Below are positions 44,223-53,309 of a DNA stretch of 64,000 nucleotides, in pieces; within the stretch, counting starts at the first letter, position 1; every line of letters begins with the position of its first letter. Origin of the DNA: Gramella sp. AN32 (GTDB taxonomy: Bacteria > Bacteroidota > Bacteroidia > Flavobacteriales > Flavobacteriaceae); contig NZ_QEYO01000016.1 of the NCBI RefSeq assembly GCF_023718305.1, positions 52,747 to 116,746 of the forward strand. Direction: 5' to 3'. The notes under the pieces were generated by a model, which saw only the letters and a list, made by a program, of their open reading frames with translations, did not search any database and was not told the origin of the DNA. The position numbers were made by a program, and so were the translations under genes.

Positions 44223-44878
44223 TGACAGCAAATTTTTCCCTACAACACCTCGTTCGTGAACCCAAAATTAAAACTGAAAAATCCCCGGTACTAATTATGC
44301 TTCACGGCTATGGCAGTAATGAAGAAGACCTATTTTCATTTGCCAGTGAATTACCAGATGAACTTTTAATAATTTCAGCAAAAGCGCCCTACCCTATGCA
44401 ACCTTATGGAAATGCGTGGTATACAATTCACTGGGATACTCACAACGGGAAATTTAGCGATAATGAACAGGCAATAGAATCCCGGAATCTTATTAAAGAT
44501 TTTATAAGTGAAGTCAAGCAGCATTATCCTGTTGATCCAGATAATCTTACTCTTCTAGGTTTTAGCCAGGGAACTATCTTAAGTTATGCCGTTGCGCTTT
44601 CTTATCCTGAAATTGTTAAAAATGTGGTGGCGTTAAGTGGATATATCAATCAGGATATATTAAAAGAAGATTTTGAAAATAATGACTTTACAAAATTGTC
44701 GTTTTACTGCTCCCACGGTTCACAGGATCAGGTAATTCCCTTAGCCTGGGCCAGGAAATCCAAACCTTTTTTAGATGCATTAAATATTGAAAATAAATAT
44801 TCTGAATTTCCCGTGGGCCACGGCGTTGCGCCCCAAAATTTATTAGAAATTATCCAATGGCTTAAAGAGAAAATTTAA
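44222..44878 (+). CDS. alpha/beta hydrolase, phospholipase/carboxylesterase type
   Basis: A 218-residue cytoplasmic esterase of the Abhydrolase_2 (YpfH/EST-like) family. The catalytic Ser is in LLGFSQGTILSYA, the Asp in SHGSQDQVIPL and the His in FPVGHGVAPQN; MLHGYGSNEEDLFSFA forms the oxyanion loop. Broad activity on short-chain esters or lysophospholipids is usual. It is the last gene of the BatA-like operon, and its end overlaps the convergent gene by 4 bp. Confidence 0.93.
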   Translation: MTANFSLQHLVREPKIKTEKSPVLIMLHGYGSNEEDLFSFASELPDELLIISAKAPYPMQPYGNAWYTIHWDTHNGKFSDNEQAIESRNLIKDFISEVKQHYPVDPDNLTLLGFSQGTILSYAVALSYPEIVKNVVALSGYINQDILKEDFENNDFTKLSFYCSHGSQDQVIPLAWARKSKPFLDALNIENKYSEFPVGHGVAPQNLLEIIQWLKEKI

Positions 44879-45375
44879 GATTGCGGATAGAGAAAAGATT
44901 TTTCTGTAGTATAGGTTATGGTGCCATCATCTTCCACTACGTAGGTTATAAACAATTCTCCCCAGTAGGTTCCATCGGTAAAATCTGCCAAAATCCATTT
45001 ATGATTAAGCACCTTCACCTTATTGATTTTCATCGTTCCGTTCATTCCATCAAAAGGGACTGATGAATTATCTATAGTTGCCGAATTCTGATTGATAAGA
45101 TCCTCTTCTAATTTTACTTGTAGTTTTTCAGGATCTATGCCCCTATTTTCAAAATAAGTATAGGCACTTTCATTATCCTGAAAAGAAAAATAATCCTCAT
45201 TATCCATGTTACTTTCGACAGTTTCAGAAGATTCAATATCTGATGCCGCAAGCTTAGTTTCCAGGCTTTGAATTCTTTGTTCTTTCGAATCTAAAATCTT
45301 TTTGTCATTTACATAAATAAAAATGACAAAAAGCATTGAAAAAATGAAAAGATACATGAAGATTTTACTGCGCAT
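44875..45375 (-). CDS. membrane-anchored hypothetical protein
   Basis: A 166-residue protein. One N-terminal membrane segment (about 5-22, KIFMYLFIFSMLFVIFIYV) precedes a short coiled-coil-like stretch (QRIQSLETKLAASDIES), and a C-terminal beta domain (about 90-160: TMKINKVKVLNHKWILADFTDGTYWGELFITYVVEDDGTI) faces the periplasm. I recognise no family by name, though the pattern suggests a small secreted beta-barrel or cystatin-like fold. Its start overlaps the MBL-hydrolase gene by 11 bp, so the two are transcribed together. Confidence 0.82.
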   Translation of the reverse strand: MRSKIFMYLFIFSMLFVIFIYVNDKKILDSKEQRIQSLETKLAASDIESSETVESNMDNEDYFSFQDNESAYTYFENRGIDPEKLQVKLEEDLINQNSATIDNSSVPFDGMNGTMKINKVKVLNHKWILADFTDGTYWGELFITYVVEDDGTITYTTEKSFLYPQS

Positions 45376-46156
45376 TTGATATTTCTATTTTTAAATTATC
45401 ATAAGCCAGATAGACATTTTCAGGTAACCTGGCCTGTACTTCATCATGAAATCCCATCATATGGCTTATATGGGTGAGATATGCTCTTTTCGGATTTACC
45501 AGCCTTATGAATTCCAAAGCTTCTTCCAGGTTAAAATGAGAATGATGCGGTTTAATTCTCAATGCGCTAACTACCAGTGTATCAAGATTTTTTAGCTTTT
45601 CTATTTCCTGATCTTCGATAGACTTTAAATCGGTTAAATATGCAAATTGCCCTATTCTGAAACCAAAAACCTGCAGCCTATTATGCTGAAATTCTACCGG
45701 TATAATTTTTAAACCTTCAAATTCAAAAGGCTTATTGGTAATCTCATGTACCTTAACCCCGGGAGCTCCGGGATATTTATTTTCCGTAACAAAGATATAA
45801 TCAAACCTTTTACTCAACGCATCAATTACCCGTTTATGGGCATAAACAGGAATATCTCCCTGCCTAAAAAAAAATGGTCTAATATCGTCAAGACCTGCTG
45901 TATGATCATTATGTTCGTGGGTATAAAGAATGGCGTCCAGATGTTTGACGTGATTTGAAAGCATTTGCTGTCTAAAGTCTGGACCACAATCTATAAGAAT
46001 ATTAAACTCATTCCAGGAAACTAATACAGACACCCTTAAACGTTTATCTTTTGGGTTATTGCTAAGACACACGGGATGATCACTCCCTATAATTGGAATT
46101 CCCTGAGATGTTCCTGTACCAAGAAAAGTAACTTGCAATCGGTCTAATTTTAGCAT
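45365..46156 (-). CDS. MBL-fold metallo-hydrolase, PhnP-like
   Basis: A 263-residue cytoplasmic metallo-beta-lactamase-fold hydrolase. TFLGTGTSQGIPIIG is the N-terminal strand and loop, THEHNDHTAGLDDIR the HxHxDH dinuclear metal motif, LIDCGPDFRQQ the second strand, and LTHISHMMGFHDEV the final metal-binding His. The TSQGxPxIGSDHPVC start is shared with PhnP (cyclic phosphodiesterase); a role on cyclic nucleotides or phosphodiesters is likely but the substrate is not known. No phn genes are nearby. It is the first gene of the pair with the hypothetical at 44875. Confidence 0.92.
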   Translation of the reverse strand: MLKLDRLQVTFLGTGTSQGIPIIGSDHPVCLSNNPKDKRLRVSVLVSWNEFNILIDCGPDFRQQMLSNHVKHLDAILYTHEHNDHTAGLDDIRPFFFRQGDIPVYAHKRVIDALSKRFDYIFVTENKYPGAPGVKVHEITNKPFEFEGLKIIPVEFQHNRLQVFGFRIGQFAYLTDLKSIEDQEIEKLKNLDTLVVSALRIKPHHSHFNLEEALEFIRLVNPKRAYLTHISHMMGFHDEVQARLPENVYLAYDNLKIEISNAQ

Positions 46157-46211
46157 TGCAAAAATGCGAAAAAAAGATACTTCTCACAATTGATTGGCTA
46201 TTATTCGAATT

Positions 46212-46415
46212 CTATTTTAATAAGCTAAAAGATTGAATAGCGATGCCGAGGATAAGAATAAGAAGTAGTTTAAGCCCGGAAAGAAAATTAAAAGTTAGAA
46301 CCGATCTTTGAGCAATAAATTTTTTCTGTTTAATTCTATTTCTTTCTTCCAGAGAGTTAATCAGAAATACAAACGCAATCACATTAAACACTAACAACCC
46401 GATAATTAATCCCAT
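46212..46415 (-). CDS. small two-helix membrane protein
   Basis: A 67-residue protein with two hydrophobic helices (residues ~2-19, GLIIGLLVFNVIAFVFLI, and ~47-64, GLKLLLILILGIAIQSFSLL) and a basic, polar loop (NSLEERNRIKQKKFIAQR) that would lie in the cytoplasm. The layout and codon use are those of a real small membrane protein, but no family is recognised and no neighbour explains it. It lies 55 bp upstream of the MBL-hydrolase start on the same strand. Confidence 0.55.
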   Translation of the reverse strand: MGLIIGLLVFNVIAFVFLINSLEERNRIKQKKFIAQRSVLTFNFLSGLKLLLILILGIAIQSFSLLK

Positions 46416-46891
46416 GTTTACCTCTTCTATTAAAGGAAGTATGGTAATACTCCCACATTTATTCCCACAATTGAGAATCCAACTACATTTATAACTTTCA
46501 GATTAATTGATCTAAAAGATCGATCAATTAATTTTATAAATTTAATTTTTCCTACCTTTCATAAAACCTAAACTATTGTTAATAAATCTTTTATAGTATT
46601 AATTATAGGATATGGGTTATTTAAGATGAATTTTATAAGAATTACTTACAGAAATAATTTGAACTATCAAAGATTAAAGAACTTCGGTTAAGTGATTTTT
46701 TTTTGGGTAAGATGTAAGTTCACTCATATATTCAAATTCATGGAATAGTTATTGAATTCACAAAGAGGTGAAGATTAGGACGAAAATTTATAATTGATAA
46801 TATTAACACAAAAGCATTTTAATTTTTTTGAATGGCAAGCCTATTTAGTACTTTTAACCATTCAATAAAGTGCTGACTTAAAAGAAAAAAT
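46416..46891. other. 476-bp AT-rich intergenic region with inverted repeat
   Basis: No credible ORF. It contains a perfect 11-bp inverted repeat, ATTAATTGATC (46502-46512) and GATCAATTAAT (46522-46532), with a 9-base spacer and no long T-run. A TTTG near 46827 and TACTTTTA near 46848 could be a weak promoter for the gene at 46892. The region is longer than other spacers in the window, so a small RNA or a long 5' leader is possible. Confidence 0.5.
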
Positions 46892-48352
46892 ATGCCAATT
46901 ACTATAATGGGCGATAAGGAATTTGAAAATGTTCCATCTATAAACAGTAAAGCCCTCCGCATTAATCTTAATGATAATATTTACGGTACTTTTTCAGAAA
47001 TTGGTGCAGGACAGGAAACGGTACGTAATTTTTTTCGTGCTGGTGGAGCTTCAGGAACAATTGCAAAAGCAATGAGTGCTTACGATAAAGATTTCAGTGA
47101 TGCCATTTATGGAATTGAAGAAGATCGCAGATATGTTACAGAAGCGCGGTTAAAAAAAATGCTTTCTCATGAGACCGGTTTGATTGAGCAAAGGATTTCC
47201 AGAGAAAAACATCCGACTAAATTATTCTTCACTTATGCGAATACTGTAGCGACAATAGATTTTGCGAAAAAATACAAAGGGCATGGTTGGGTTGGTGTTC
47301 GATATCAGGTAGATCCTAAAGAAGACTATAATGAAATTCTTCTCCACGTACGATTTCATGAAAATGATGCCAGGCATCAGCAGAATACGTTAGGAATTCT
47401 TGGGGTAAACCTTATTTATGGCGCTTATTATAAATATGATAATCCGAAGAAATTACTGCGTTACCTATACGATCACATAGATAAGGATCAAATTGAAATT
47501 GATACCATTAATTTTAGCGGACCCCGTTTTGCCAGTGTAGACAATAGATTAATGAGTTTACAATTAGTTAAGAATGGAATGACCGATGCCGTGATGTTTG
47601 GACCAGACGGTAATAATGTATTACCTGCCAAGATCCTTTATAAGAAAAATATCCTTGCCTTACGAGGTAGTTTTAGACCTGTGACCAAGGTAAATATGGA
47701 TATGTATGAAAGATCAAAGGAGTTATTTTTAAAGGAAAGTAAAGTTGCTGAAGATAATACAGAGATCATTTTTGAAATTACCCTTTCCAACCTTCGGGCC
47801 GAAGGTGAAATCGATGAACGCGATTTTATGGATCGTGCAGAACTTTTATGTTCGCTTGGTCAAACTGTAATGATCTCGAACTTTCAGGAATATTATCGTG
47901 TCGTAGAATACTTCTCGCGCTATTCAAAACAACGCATGGGATTAACGATGGGCGTAAATAATCTTGTAGATATTTTTGACGAAAAATACTATCGCCATCT
48001 AAGTGGTGGGATTTTAGAAGCTTTTGGGAAAATGTTTTTCAAAGATTTGAAAATTTATTTATATCCACTTAAAGATCCTGAAACTGGAGAACTTATGACG
48101 AGTGATACCCTGAAAGTCCATCCTCGTATGAAAGAACTTTATAAGTTCTTTAAATACAATGGAAGGGTTGAAGACATTACAGATTTTGATCCTAAAATTC
48201 TGGACGTTTATTCCAGAGAAGTTTTAAAACTGATTAGTGAAGGAAAAGATGGCTGGGAAGAGATGCTGCCGGAAAAGACCACAAAAATGATAAAAGATCA
48301 AAATCTATTTCATTATAAGGAGAATAAGAAAAAAGCTGAAACTGAAGTGTAG
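46892..48352 (+). CDS. highly conserved Bacteroidota protein, unknown function
   Basis: A 486-residue cytoplasmic protein with no signal peptide. It is strikingly well conserved as I remember its homologues in Bacteroidota: IYGTFSEIGAGQETVRNFF, GASGTIAKAMSAYDKDFSDAIYG, FSYANTVATIDFAKKYKGHGWVGVR, GILGVNLIYGAYY and VKNGMTDAVMFGPDGNN are nearly fixed. Homologues have been given labels such as nicotinate-nucleotide adenylyltransferase or TonB-dependent receptor. I see neither the HxGH nucleotidyltransferase motif nor a signal peptide or barrel, so both look wrong. Charged, mixed alpha/beta composition suggests an enzyme or nucleotide-binding protein. It is a single gene with a long AT-rich leader region and a strong terminator. 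Confidence 0.85.
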   Translation: MPITIMGDKEFENVPSINSKALRINLNDNIYGTFSEIGAGQETVRNFFRAGGASGTIAKAMSAYDKDFSDAIYGIEEDRRYVTEARLKKMLSHETGLIEQRISREKHPTKLFFTYANTVATIDFAKKYKGHGWVGVRYQVDPKEDYNEILLHVRFHENDARHQQNTLGILGVNLIYGAYYKYDNPKKLLRYLYDHIDKDQIEIDTINFSGPRFASVDNRLMSLQLVKNGMTDAVMFGPDGNNVLPAKILYKKNILALRGSFRPVTKVNMDMYERSKELFLKESKVAEDNTEIIFEITLSNLRAEGEIDERDFMDRAELLCSLGQTVMISNFQEYYRVVEYFSRYSKQRMGLTMGVNNLVDIFDEKYYRHLSGGILEAFGKMFFKDLKIYLYPLKDPETGELMTSDTLKVHPRMKELYKFFKYNGRVEDITDFDPKILDVYSREVLKLISEGKDGWEEMLPEKTTKMIKDQNLFHYKENKKKAETEV

Positions 48353-48370
48353 TGTAATCCGGCTTGATAT

Positions 48371-48402
48371 AAAAAAAGCTGCTCCTTCGAGCAGCTTTTT
48401 TT
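48371..48402. terminator. bidirectional terminator
   Basis: A perfect 14-bp stem (AAAAAAAGCTGCTC, loop CTTC) with T-runs on both strands. It serves the 46892 gene and murA. Confidence 0.92.
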
Positions 48403-48417
48403 ATGGGTAATAATTTT

Positions 48418-49731
48418 TTATTCGATTCTCTCAATCTTTGCACCTATCGCTTTTAAGCGGCCTTCAATATTTTCATATCCACGATCTATTTGTTCAATAT
48501 TGTGGATAGTTGATGTTCCCTTAGCCGAAAGGGCGGCAATTAATAAGGATATTCCGGCTCTAATATCTGGAGAGGTCATCGTAGTTGCCTTAAGTTGAGA
48601 TTCGAAATTATGACCAATTACCGTAGCGCGATGTGGATCGCATAAAATAATTTTAGCGCCCATGTCTATTAACTTATCTACAAAAAATAACCTGCTCTCA
48701 AACATTTTTTGATGGATTAGGACACTACCCTTTGCCTGAGTGGCGATTACCAACATGATGCTTAGTAAATCAGGAGTGAAACCCGGCCAGGGTGCATCAC
48801 TAATATTCATTATGGAACCATCGATAAAACTTTGCACCTCATAACCATTGTTATGGGCAGGAATAAAAATATCATCACCTTTCCTCTTAATCGTTATTCC
48901 AAGTTTTTCAAAAGTTACCGGAATTAATCCCAGCATTTCCCAATTTACATTCTTAATAGTGATCTCACTTTTGGTCATGGCAGCAAGGCCAATCCAGGAG
49001 CCAATTTCAATCATGTCTGGCAAAATGGTATGCTCACAACCTCCCAATTTTTCAACACCTTCAATCGACAATAAATTAGATCCAACTCCGCTGATCTTTG
49101 CTCCCATTGAATTCAGCATTTTACAAAGTTGTTGTAAATATGGTTCGCAAGCCGCGTTATAAATGGTAGTGGTGCCTTCTGCAAAAACAGCCGCCATCAC
49201 AATATTCGCTGTTCCTGTTACTGAAGCTTCTTCCAGAAGCATATAACTTCCCTTTAGTCCGTTTGGTGCTTCCACACCATAAAAACGGTCTTCTTTATTA
49301 TATCTAAAATCGGCCCCCAGTTTCATAAAACCTTCAAAATGGGTATCGAGTCTTCGTCTTCCTATTTTGTCACCACCAGGTCTTGGGATAAATCCTTTAC
49401 CAAATCTTCCCAATAAAGGACCAACGATCATGATAGAACCACGCAATCCTCCCCCGTCAACCTTAAATTGTTCGCTTTCCAGGTAATCCATATTCAAATC
49501 ATCACTTTGAAATGAATAACTGTTTTTTCCCAATTTTTCGACCTTCACCCCTAAATTCCGAAGTAAAGTGATAAGCTTATTTACATCCAGGATATCTGGG
49601 ATATTGTTGATTTGTACTTTTTCATCAGTACATAAAACAGCGCATAAGATTTGCAGTGCTTCGTTTTTAGCTCCTTGAGGTTGAATTTCTCCGCTTAAAC
49701 GATGCCCGCCTTCAATTTTGAAAGTTCCCAT
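48418..49731 (-). CDS. murA: UDP-GlcNAc 1-carboxyvinyltransferase (Cys-to-Asp form)
   Basis: Transfers enolpyruvate from PEP to UDP-GlcNAc, the first committed step of peptidoglycan synthesis. It has 437 residues. The N-terminal GGHRLSGEIQPQGAKNEALQ carries the conserved Lys-Asn pair. The active-site loop reads PRPGGDKIGRRRLDTH with Asp121 where E. coli has Cys115, the residue alkylated by fosfomycin. The family is known to work with Asp there, so the enzyme should be active and fosfomycin insensitive. It follows DUF4290 by 15 bp and is probably co-transcribed with it. Confidence 0.96.
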   Translation of the reverse strand: MGTFKIEGGHRLSGEIQPQGAKNEALQILCAVLCTDEKVQINNIPDILDVNKLITLLRNLGVKVEKLGKNSYSFQSDDLNMDYLESEQFKVDGGGLRGSIMIVGPLLGRFGKGFIPRPGGDKIGRRRLDTHFEGFMKLGADFRYNKEDRFYGVEAPNGLKGSYMLLEEASVTGTANIVMAAVFAEGTTTIYNAACEPYLQQLCKMLNSMGAKISGVGSNLLSIEGVEKLGGCEHTILPDMIEIGSWIGLAAMTKSEITIKNVNWEMLGLIPVTFEKLGITIKRKGDDIFIPAHNNGYEVQSFIDGSIMNISDAPWPGFTPDLLSIMLVIATQAKGSVLIHQKMFESRLFFVDKLIDMGAKIILCDPHRATVIGHNFESQLKATTMTSPDIRAGISLLIAALSAKGTSTIHNIEQIDRGYENIEGRLKAIGAKIERIE

Positions 49732-49746
49732 TAAAAGTTATTGAAA

Positions 49747-50400
49747 TTAGTGGCGTTTGTTGCGTCCGCCTTTTCGGTTAGACTTTTTATTACTGCTTTT
49801 TACGTATTTCTTTTTATTTGTAGTATTACTACCCCTAATAAGTTCTGATGCCTGAGTGAGATCTTCATCGGCATTTTTGAGATTGATCTTTCCCTGGCTA
49901 AGATCACGAAGATGTTCAAAGATTACTTCATCATCAACCGTATCGCGATTCCAGTTTAAATAAGATTTTTTCATGTGATTGGCGATAGTCAACACCAAGG
50001 CATCTTTAAGATCGCCTTCTTCATAATCTTTTGCCTCATCGATCATACGTTTAATATTATTGCCGTAGAAACGATATTTTGGGTTGTTTTCAGGATATTG
50101 AAGCATTTCCGGGCGCTCTGCGAGCATTTCTCTGGTGGGCTTGGGAAATGGGGATTCTACATCCAGCTTAAAATCGCTGATCATAAATAACTGATCCCAT
50201 AATTTATGCTGAAAATCTGGTACATCGCGCAAATGCGGATTCATGTTTCCCATCACGGCGATAATCGAATTCGCAACCTTATTGCGTTCTTTATCATCCT
50301 CAATGCTCACACAATGTTCTACCATCTTTTGAAGATGTCTTCCGTATTCGGGAATAATCAAATGACTCCTTTCAGAGTTATATTCTAATGCGTTTATCAA
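49747..50400 (-). CDS. DUF4290 family protein
   Basis: A 217-residue cytoplasmic protein of a Bacteroidota-specific family. The N-terminal ~170 residues are the conserved domain (LEYNSERSHLIIPEYGRHLQKMVEHC, VMGNMNPHLRDVPDFQHKLWDQLF, YRFYGNNIKRMIDEA). The C-terminal ~25 residues are strongly basic (NKKKYVKSSNKKSNRKGGRNKRH), which suggests nucleic-acid or ribosome contact; that is inference. It lies directly upstream of murA, an arrangement I recall as common in the phylum, but no link to cell-wall synthesis is proven. Confidence 0.9.
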   Translation of the reverse strand: MINALEYNSERSHLIIPEYGRHLQKMVEHCVSIEDDKERNKVANSIIAVMGNMNPHLRDVPDFQHKLWDQLFMISDFKLDVESPFPKPTREMLAERPEMLQYPENNPKYRFYGNNIKRMIDEAKDYEEGDLKDALVLTIANHMKKSYLNWNRDTVDDEVIFEHLRDLSQGKINLKNADEDLTQASELIRGSNTTNKKKYVKSSNKKSNRKGGRNKRH

Positions 50401-50499
50401 AATTGAAAATAGTTTGGTATTGTTCTGAAGTTAACTTCTGCCGCAAAATACTAAATATTACGCAAGTTTAGCAAAAAATCACCCCTATTCGTTAAGATT

Positions 50500-50793
50500 T
50501 TAAAGAGAAATTACACCTTCCACCTTTTCTGCCACTTCCCTATATTTAGCAATCACTTCGTCTGGATCCTTCATACGAACATTAATGGAAACACTGGTGT
50601 ATTTTCCTTTTTTCGATTGCTTGGTTTCTATTACAGCTCCTAAATTGTCAAAAATGTCCTCTACCTGCTGGATTTGCCCGCCTTGTGTAGGAACTATAAA
50701 TTTGTAAAGATATTCTGCCGGCCATAAAGAGGTATCCTGTAATTGTTTTTTCAATTTACTATAAAACTCTTCTGGATTAATCGATTCACTCAT
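50500..50793 (-). CDS. DUF493 family protein
   Basis: A 97-residue cytoplasmic protein of the DUF493/YbeD family: small ACT-like alpha/beta fold, here with LWPAEYLYKFIVPTQGGQIQQVEDIFDN and YTSVSINVRMKDPDEVIAKYREV. YbeD resembles the regulatory domain of amino-acid enzymes, but its role is unknown. Divergent from the AAA ATPase gene at 50874, with an 80-bp spacer. Confidence 0.9.
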   Translation of the reverse strand: MSESINPEEFYSKLKKQLQDTSLWPAEYLYKFIVPTQGGQIQQVEDIFDNLGAVIETKQSKKGKYTSVSINVRMKDPDEVIAKYREVAEKVEGVISL

Positions 50794-50873
50794 AAATTTT
50801 CTTCTTCTTTTTCACAAAGATACAAGGAATGCAATTATTTTTATAATCAAATGTAATTTCCGAAATTTGGCGG

Positions 50874-51407
50874 GTGAAAAAGTTAAAAATCGTAATTACC
50901 GGTGGCCCCGGAACCGGAAAGTCTTCTATTATTCACGAGCTTGAAAAAAGGGGAGAAAAATGTCTCCACGAAATTTCCCGGGATGTCATCCTGGAAGCGA
51001 AGAAAGAAGGTATCGACCAACTTTTTTTGGAAGATCCCATCTTATTCAGCAGGAAATTGCTCGAAGGACGTATCAAACAATTTCATCAAGCAGAAGGTAT
51101 TTCCGAAAATTTAGTTTTTATTGATCGAGGTATTCCTGATGTGGTTGCATATATGGAATATTTAGGAACGGAATATTCAGAATTATTTGTAACTCCCTGC
51201 GTGGAGTATAAATACACCAAAATTTTTTTATTACCTCCCTGGCAGGAAATCTACCTGAACGATAATGAGCGCTATGAGAATTTTAATCAGGCTAAGAAAA
51301 TTTCCGCTTATCTTTATGATACTTATAAAAAATATGGTTATCAACCCATGGAAGTACCGAAATTGAGTGTTAAGGAACGTACTGACTATATTTTGAATAC
51401 TATCTAA
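50874..51407 (+). CDS. AAA_28-type P-loop ATPase/kinase-like protein
   Basis: A 177-residue protein starting at GTG. The P-loop is ITGGPGTGKSSIIHEL; FIDRGIPDVVAYMEY is a Walker-B/acceptor region as in nicotinamide-ribokinase-like and dephospho-CoA-kinase-like small kinases; a lid-like ERYENFNQAKKISAY follows. It belongs to the AAA_28/NadR-like small-kinase group. Substrate unknown. recQ starts 4 bp after it and fmt right after that, so it is the first gene of a three-gene operon. Confidence 0.88.
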   Translation: MKKLKIVITGGPGTGKSSIIHELEKRGEKCLHEISRDVILEAKKEGIDQLFLEDPILFSRKLLEGRIKQFHQAEGISENLVFIDRGIPDVVAYMEYLGTEYSELFVTPCVEYKYTKIFLLPPWQEIYLNDNERYENFNQAKKISAYLYDTYKKYGYQPMEVPKLSVKERTDYILNTI

Positions 51408-51410
51408 ACA

Positions 51411-53309
51411 GTGAATAAAGAAGCTTTAGAAATACTTAATAAATACTGGGGCTTCAATAATTTTAGACCGCAACAGGAAGAAGTTATTCAATCTATTTTA
51501 GAAGGAAAAGACAGCCTTACCTTATTTCCAACAGGTGGGGGAAAATCCCTTTGCTTTCAGGTGCCTTCAATGATCCTAGATGGCATTTGTATTGTGGTTT
51601 CACCATTAATTTCCCTGATGGAAGACCAGGTGCAAAATCTTCAGCAGAAAAATATTAAAGCGATGGCTATAACTGGCGGGATATCCTATCCTGACCTTGA
51701 TCGCCAACTGGACAACTGCATCTTCGGAAATTTTAAATTCCTCTATCTCTCACCGGAAAGGCTTCAACAGGAATTAGTAAGGGAACGCATCAGGCAAATG
51801 AACGTAAATTTAATTGCCATTGATGAAGCACATTGTATTTCACAATGGGGCCACGATTTTAGACCTGCCTATCGTAATATTTCAGAAATTAAAGACCTTC
51901 TTCCCGGGGTTCCTTTTGCCGCCTTTACTGCTACTGCCACGAGTATTGTCGCTGAAGATATTTGTAAACAGCTTCAGCTCAAAGCTCCAGCCATTCATAA
52001 AGTTTCCTTTGTGCGGTCTAACCTTGCTTACGAAGTCCTGAGGACTGAGGATAAATATTTCAGGCTAACCCAAATACTCAAGAAGGATTCAGCGATTATA
52101 TATGTTCGTAGTAGGAATGCCACGGTAGAAATTTCAGGATTTTTAAAAAAGCAGGGGATTTCAGCCGCCGCTTATCATGGGGGGATTAAAAAAGAATTGA
52201 AAACGAAATATTTTAATGACTGGCGCAATAACTCCTTGCAGGTTATGGTGGCAACCACGGCATTTGGGATGGGAATAGACAAACCAGATGTTAGAACCGT
52301 CATTCATATGGATTTACCCGAAAGTTTGGAAAGTTATTTTCAGGAAGCTGGAAGGGCGGGTAGAGACGGGAAAAATTCCCGGGCGATCATCCTTACCAAT
52401 GAAAGTGATATTCCGGTTTTAAAAAATCAATTTTTAAATAATCTTCCTTCTGTAGAAGAAGTAAAACTCGTCTACAGGAAATTGAATACTTATTTTAGAA
52501 TAGCTTATGGTGAAGGGGATGAAACTGAACATGATTTCAATTTTTCAAATTTCTGCCATCAATATCAATTACCATCCGGAAAAACTTATAATGCCCTACA
52601 AATTCTAGATCGATGCAGTATCCTGAAACTCTCGCAAAACTTTCAGAAAAAAACCGAAATTCAAATCTTAATTTCCGGAAACCAAATAGATTATTTTATT
52701 GATAACAATCCGAAATATTCAGCATTGCTAAGAGTGATCCTTAGAAATTATGGTGGAGTTTTCGATAGCATCATCCCGGTGAATTTAAATTCAATTTCAG
52801 AAAAGAGTATGCTTTCCGAAAGTGAAGTAATTGAATATTTTGAGGAGTTAAAAGCTCAGGAAATAATTGACCTCAATATTTCAAAACACGATGCGAGTAT
52901 TGTTTTTCTGGTTCCCAGAGAGGATGATCATAGCATAAACCCGTATTCCAAGTTTATTGAACTATATAATCTCTCTAAACAGGCTAAAATAGATGCCGTC
53001 CTGGAATTTGTTTATAATGACGAAATTTGTAAGCAAAAACTGCTTCTCGCCTATTTTGGAGAAGCGCCGGGAAAGGAGTGTGGAAAATGTTCTGTTTGCA
53101 AAAAGAAGGATAGCACACTTAGCAAGGTTGATATGAATGAAATTTTTTTAGGTATTAAAAAAATTCTTGGAAAAAATGCCAAAACCTCCAGGGAAATCAC
53201 GAGTAATTTGAATTATAATGAGAAGTCTGTAGTAAAAGTTTTAGGTTTGTTATGCGAGAAGGGAGTTATAAAAAGAACTCCAGATAATAAATATAAATAT
53301 GTTTCTTAG
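51411..53309 (+). CDS. recQ: RecQ-family ATP-dependent DNA helicase
   Basis: A 3'-5' DNA helicase used in recombination and repair. It has 632 residues and starts at GTG. Motif 0 is YWGFNNFRPQQEEVIQ, motif I TLFPTGGGKSLCFQVP, motif II IDEAHCISQWGHDFRPAY, motif III FTATAT, and motif VI QEAGRAGRDGKNSRA. The RecQ-C zinc-binding Cys residues are in CGKCSVCKKK with a further Cys (NDEICKQK). No typical HRDC domain is evident; the C-terminus is a winged-helix-like NLNYNEKSVVKVLGLLCEKGVIKRT. It lies between the AAA ATPase and fmt in a tight operon; several Bacteroidota carry more than one RecQ, so its share of the work is not known. Confidence 0.94.
   Translation: MNKEALEILNKYWGFNNFRPQQEEVIQSILEGKDSLTLFPTGGGKSLCFQVPSMILDGICIVVSPLISLMEDQVQNLQQKNIKAMAITGGISYPDLDRQLDNCIFGNFKFLYLSPERLQQELVRERIRQMNVNLIAIDEAHCISQWGHDFRPAYRNISEIKDLLPGVPFAAFTATATSIVAEDICKQLQLKAPAIHKVSFVRSNLAYEVLRTEDKYFRLTQILKKDSAIIYVRSRNATVEISGFLKKQGISAAAYHGGIKKELKTKYFNDWRNNSLQVMVATTAFGMGIDKPDVRTVIHMDLPESLESYFQEAGRAGRDGKNSRAIILTNESDIPVLKNQFLNNLPSVEEVKLVYRKLNTYFRIAYGEGDETEHDFNFSNFCHQYQLPSGKTYNALQILDRCSILKLSQNFQKKTEIQILISGNQIDYFIDNNPKYSALLRVILRNYGGVFDSIIPVNLNSISEKSMLSESEVIEYFEELKAQEIIDLNISKHDASIVFLVPREDDHSINPYSKFIELYNLSKQAKIDAVLEFVYNDEICKQKLLLAYFGEAPGKECGKCSVCKKKDSTLSKVDMNEIFLGIKKILGKNAKTSREITSNLNYNEKSVVKVLGLLCEKGVIKRTPDNKYKYVS

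Noticed and set aside
46892..48352. Naming this gene nicotinate-nucleotide adenylyltransferase or TonB-dependent receptor
   Set aside because: No HxGH or SxxxK nucleotidyltransferase motifs, no signal peptide or beta-barrel; names appear to be annotation errors.
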